Part shown: piece by piece, positions 61,151-64,000 of the stretch | How the letters are laid out: each line of letters begins with the position of its first letter | Numbering within the stretch: position 1 is the first letter of the stretch | Assembly (NCBI GenBank): GCA_031285565.1 | Contig: JAITVY010000020.1 | Span: forward strand, 62,001 to 126,000 | Source: Tannerella sp. | GTDB lineage: Bacteria; Bacteroidota; Bacteroidia; Bacteroidales; Tannerellaceae | Direction: 5' to 3' | Length of the DNA: 64,000 bases | The notes under the pieces: model-generated | The model's input: the letters and a program-made list of their open reading frames with translations, nothing else | Databases searched by the model: none | Told to the model about the DNA's origin: nothing | Program-made: the position numbers and the translations under genes

Positions 61151-63724
61151 TTATTGCAAATCTTCTTCATCTGTATTTGAAGAATTATTTTCTTCTATTA
61201 TGACTTCTGAAGACACATTGGGTTTAATTGAGTCGTTATTATCATTATTATCATCCAATATTTGATCTTCTTCAGTTTCAGATAATACTTTACATACCGA
61301 TGCTATTTCATCACCACGTTTTTCCAGATTAATTAAACGAACTCCCTGTGTAGCACGTCCGATTATACTTAAATCTGATATTTTCATACGAATAGTAATG
61401 CCGGATTTATTAATAATCATCAAATCATCTTCATCAGTTACAGATTTTATTCCAACCAATTTACCCGTTTTTTCTGTTACGTTAATGGTTTTAACTCCTT
61501 TACCGCCACGATTTGTTATTCGATAGTCATCTATTTTGGAACGTTTTCCATATCCTTTTTCAGAAACGACTAAAATTGTTTCTATTTCCGGTTTCTTAAT
61601 ACATACCATTCCTACGACTTCGTCATTTTCCCCATCTAATGTCATACCACGCACACCTGCTGCAGTACGTCCCATTACGCGTACTTTACTTTCATGGAAA
61701 CGAATAGCGCGGCCATTACGATTTGCAATTAAGACCTCATTATTTCCATTTGTCATACGTACTTGTATCAATCCGTCACCTTCATGTAAAGTGATTGCAT
61801 TTACTCCATTTTGCCGGGGACGTGAATATGCTTCCAAAAGAGTTTTCTTTATCACTCCTCTTTTAGTACAAAATAACAGATAATGAGAATTGATAAATTC
61901 AATATCATTTGTGAGATTTTTTACTCGAATAAATGCGTTTACGCTGTCATCCGAATCAATGTTCAATAAATTCTGGATAGCGCGACCTTTCGAGTTTTTA
62001 GCTCCTTCGGGAATTTCAAATACTTTTTTCCAGAAACAACGTCCTTTTGCAGTAAAAAACAGTATTGTAGCATGCATAGACGCCGGATAGATATATTCTA
62101 CAAAATCTTCATCACGGGTTTCAGAACCTTTAGCCCCTACTCCACCACGTCCTTGTGCATGAAATTCGCTTAAGGGTGTACGTTTAATATATCCCATATG
62201 AGAAATTGTAATAATCATCTCATCATCAGCATAAAAATCTTCCGGATTAAGTTCTTCGGATGTATATATGATATCCGTTCTACGCTCATCTCCATATTTA
62301 TCTTTAGCCTCTTGCATTTCATCCTTGATGACTTGTCTCAACACTTCTTCATTTTCAAGGATTTCTTTTAATCTGGCAATCAATTTTTCTATTTCTTCAT
62401 ATTCAGCACGTAATTTTTCTTGTTCCAAACCGGTCAACTGACGCAGACGCATTTCCACAATTGCTCTGGCCTGAATTTCAGTAAGAGTAAAACGTTCAAT
62501 TAAACGGCTGATTGCGTCTTGAGGACTACTTGAAGATTTAATAATTGCAATAACTTCATCGATATTATCCGAGGCAATAATCAAACCCTGTAAAATATGT
62601 GCTCTCTCTTCGGCTTTTTTTAGATCAAATTTCGTACGACGGATTACAACGTCTTTACGATGCTCTACAAACGAGGAGATCATATCTTTGATATTTAACA
62701 GCTTGGGACGACCATTTACTAACGCAATATTATTTACGCTGAATGAAGATTGTAATGCTGTTAATTTATATAGTTTATTTAAAACGACGTTGGAATTTGC
62801 ATCACGTTTTACATCAACAACAATACGCATTCCTTGGCGGTCAGACTCATCATTTACATTCGATATGCCTTCAATTCGCTTCTCATTAACTAAATCTGCA
62901 ATATGTTTAATTAACTCAGCTTTGTTAACTAAATAAGGTATTTCTGATATAATAATTTTTTCTGCGGAACCTTCCGTTTCTATTTCAGCTTTTCCTCGCA
63001 AAACAATACGTCCACGACCTGTTTCAAAAGCGTCTTTTACACCTGCATATCCATAGATAGTTGCTCCGGTAGGAAAATCCGGAGCTTTAATATACTGCAT
63101 TAATTCTTCAATAGTGATTTCACCATTTGAATCAATATATGCAACACATCCGTCCAACGCTTCTTTTAAATTATGAGGAGGCATATTCGTTGCCATACCA
63201 ACTGCAATACCTGATGCTCCATTGATTAATAAATTGGGTATACGGGTAGGTAAAACTGTCGGCTCTTTTAGCGTATCGTCAAAGTTAAATTGAAAGTCTA
63301 CAGTATCTTTGTCTATATCTCGAAGCATTTCTTCAGCCATCTTACTTAGGCGTGCTTCTGTATAACGCATTGCTGCCGGACTATCGCCATCAACAGAACC
63401 AAAGTTTCCTTGTCCATCAACTAAAGGATAGCGAAGCGACCAGGCCTGTGCCATACGCACCATTGCGCCATACACGGAAGAATCTCCATGTGGATGATAT
63501 TTACCCAAAACCTCTCCCACAATTCTGGCAGATTTTTTATAAGGTTTGTCAGATGTATTTCCCAGTTCATTCATTCCAAACAGTACACGTCTGTGAACCG
63601 GTTTGAATCCATCTCTTACATCAGGAAGTGCACGCGAAACAATTACTGACATTGAATAATCAATGTAAGCAGATTTCATCACTTCATCAATGTTAACCGA
63701 AATAATTCTGTCTTGTTCAGTCAT
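61151..63724 (-). CDS. gyrA: DNA gyrase subunit A
   Basis: An 857-residue type IIA topoisomerase subunit that breaks and rejoins DNA during negative supercoiling. The active-site tyrosine is Tyr121 in AAMRYTE. The quinolone-determining region is [17 protein letters not shown], with Ser82 (equivalent to E. coli Ser83) intact and Gly86 at the place of E. coli Asp87. The C-terminal beta-pinwheel contains the GyrA box QGRGGVG. The C-terminus is acidic and Asn/Asp-rich. An upstream -7 element is at 63800-63807. Confidence 0.97.
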   Translation of the reverse strand: MTEQDRIISVNIDEVMKSAYIDYSMSVIVSRALPDVRDGFKPVHRRVLFGMNELGNTSDKPYKKSARIVGEVLGKYHPHGDSSVYGAMVRMAQAWSLRYPLVDGQGNFGSVDGDSPAAMRYTEARLSKMAEEMLRDIDKDTVDFQFNFDDTLKEPTVLPTRIPNLLINGASGIAVGMATNMPPHNLKEALDGCVAYIDSNGEITIEELMQYIKAPDFPTGATIYGYAGVKDAFETGRGRIVLRGKAEIETEGSAEKIIISEIPYLVNKAELIKHIADLVNEKRIEGISNVNDESDRQGMRIVVDVKRDANSNVVLNKLYKLTALQSSFSVNNIALVNGRPKLLNIKDMISSFVEHRKDVVIRRTKFDLKKAEERAHILQGLIIASDNIDEVIAIIKSSSSPQDAISRLIERFTLTEIQARAIVEMRLRQLTGLEQEKLRAEYEEIEKLIARLKEILENEEVLRQVIKDEMQEAKDKYGDERRTDIIYTSEELNPEDFYADDEMIITISHMGYIKRTPLSEFHAQGRGGVGAKGSETRDEDFVEYIYPASMHATILFFTAKGRCFWKKVFEIPEGAKNSKGRAIQNLLNIDSDDSVNAFIRVKNLTNDIEFINSHYLLFCTKRGVIKKTLLEAYSRPRQNGVNAITLHEGDGLIQVRMTNGNNEVLIANRNGRAIRFHESKVRVMGRTAAGVRGMTLDGENDEVVGMVCIKKPEIETILVVSEKGYGKRSKIDDYRITNRGGKGVKTINVTEKTGKLVGIKSVTDEDDLMIINKSGITIRMKISDLSIIGRATQGVRLINLEKRGDEIASVCKVLSETEEDQILDDNNDNNDSIKPNVSSEVIIEENNSSNTDEEDLQ

Positions 63725-63799
63725 TTAGTTTTATATTAATAAATTCCATTATTGTCTATTGTAAAAAACATGCTAATGTACAGCTTTTTCAATTCATGA

Positions 63800-63807
63800 C
63801 AAAAGTA
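63800..63807 (-). promoter_or_regulatory. -7 element of the gyrA promoter
   Basis: The minus strand reads TACTTTTG (TAnnTTTG), about 75 nt upstream of the gyrA start. The -33 element is weak. Confidence 0.45.
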
Positions 63808-63930
63808 TTTGACCTAAAAAACGCCAAGAGTATTCATCTATTTAGTAAAGAAAAATAGAATTAGGTAAGTTTAATTTATAATATAATGATAGTCTGAATA
63901 GTGTTCATATAAACAGAAAATAATGATATT

Positions 63931-63987
63931 TTTTGAATAATCTTAAGAGGTTTTCTTCGTTATTCAAAAGAGAATCTCTTAAATTTG
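63931..63987 (+). promoter_or_regulatory. Divergent promoter region with interlaced inverted repeats
   Basis: TAAATTTG at 63980-63987 is a plus-strand -7 element pointing out of the window. Upstream, TTTTGAATAA (63931-63940) pairs perfectly with TTATTCAAAA (63960-63969), and TTAAGAG (63943-63949) with CTCTTAA (63976-63982). In other Bacteroidales the neighbour of gyrA is often clpC, so a stress-controlled gene may start just beyond 64000 (inference). Confidence 0.4.
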
Positions 63988-64000
63988 CACATAAGTTATA

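Noticed and set aside
1-64000. tRNA, rRNA, CRISPR arrays and insertion sequences
   Set aside because: Intergenic regions were read for cloverleaf-like stems, regular spaced repeats and transposase frames; none was found.

Overview
The window is an AT-rich stretch of a Bacteroidota chromosome, most likely from the order Bacteroidales. Several things point that way. Many genes are preceded by the Bacteroidota-type promoter (TTTG about 19 nt upstream of TAnnTTTG), and Shine-Dalgarno signals are weak. Lineage-typical genes are present: the six-gene Na+-NQR operon, a complete Bat 'aerotolerance' operon, a PorT-like barrel, carboxynorspermidine decarboxylase, a solo HsdR_N protein and a DUF2007/Usp fusion. 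A genus cannot be fixed by eye; Dysgonomonadaceae or Tannerellaceae relatives are plausible. No rRNA, tRNA, CRISPR array, prophage or insertion sequence was seen.

Layout. 0.2-6.1 kb: nqrABCDEF, closed by a strong terminator. 6.2-7.7 kb: a type I-like glutamine synthetase. 7.7-10.8 kb (minus): a lipoprotein and two Tat-exported sugar enzymes. 11.3-15.3 kb: a small hydrophobic protein coupled to a beta-propeller lipoprotein, a pentapeptide protein, a membrane protein, a PorT-like barrel and a DUF486 protein. 15.4-16.5 kb: two tandem lipocalin-like lipoproteins. 16.5-20.7 kb (minus): a D-amino-acid cluster (GntP permease, RidA, PLP enzyme, M19 dipeptidase). 21-26.9 kb: a methyltransferase-like membrane protein, an MFS carrier, an ABC-F ATPase, then an ECF sigma factor overlapping a one-TM protein that ends in a putative outer-membrane barrel. 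27.4-32.6 kb: small housekeeping and hypothetical genes (DUF3108, holin-like, acetyltransferase, HsdR_N, AMP nucleosidase, holA, RRM protein). 32.7-36.7 kb: a GH43-like enzyme, a 1.3-kb gene-free AT-rich stretch, an XRE regulator and a Zn alcohol dehydrogenase. 36.7-41.2 kb (minus): iorA-iorB-tlpA-DUF2179 and mltG. 41.4-48.9 kb: uvrD/pcrA, nspC, ftsY, rimO, an HU protein and an HU-TM-LysM fusion. 49-58.1 kb: moxR-DUF58-batABCDE and a PAP2 phosphatase. 58.2-63.7 kb: a small HTH protein, the DUF2007-Usp-Usp protein, a TPR protein and gyrA. The right edge carries a divergent promoter for a gene outside the window.

The most interesting signals are three. (1) A shared ECF-type promoter, GCAACCT-N15-CATC, precedes the ECF sigma gene and both lipocalin-like lipoprotein genes 9 kb away, so a small autoregulated regulon can be read from sequence. 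The protein coupled to the sigma looks able to span the envelope from cytoplasm to outer membrane. (2) A predicted membrane-anchored HU-LysM fusion sits directly behind a soluble HU, which could tie DNA to the cell wall. (3) An 80-bp tandem structured intergenic repeat contains the ABC-F promoter. The D-amino-acid cluster is also functionally coherent: import, dipeptide cleavage, PLP chemistry and imine clean-up.
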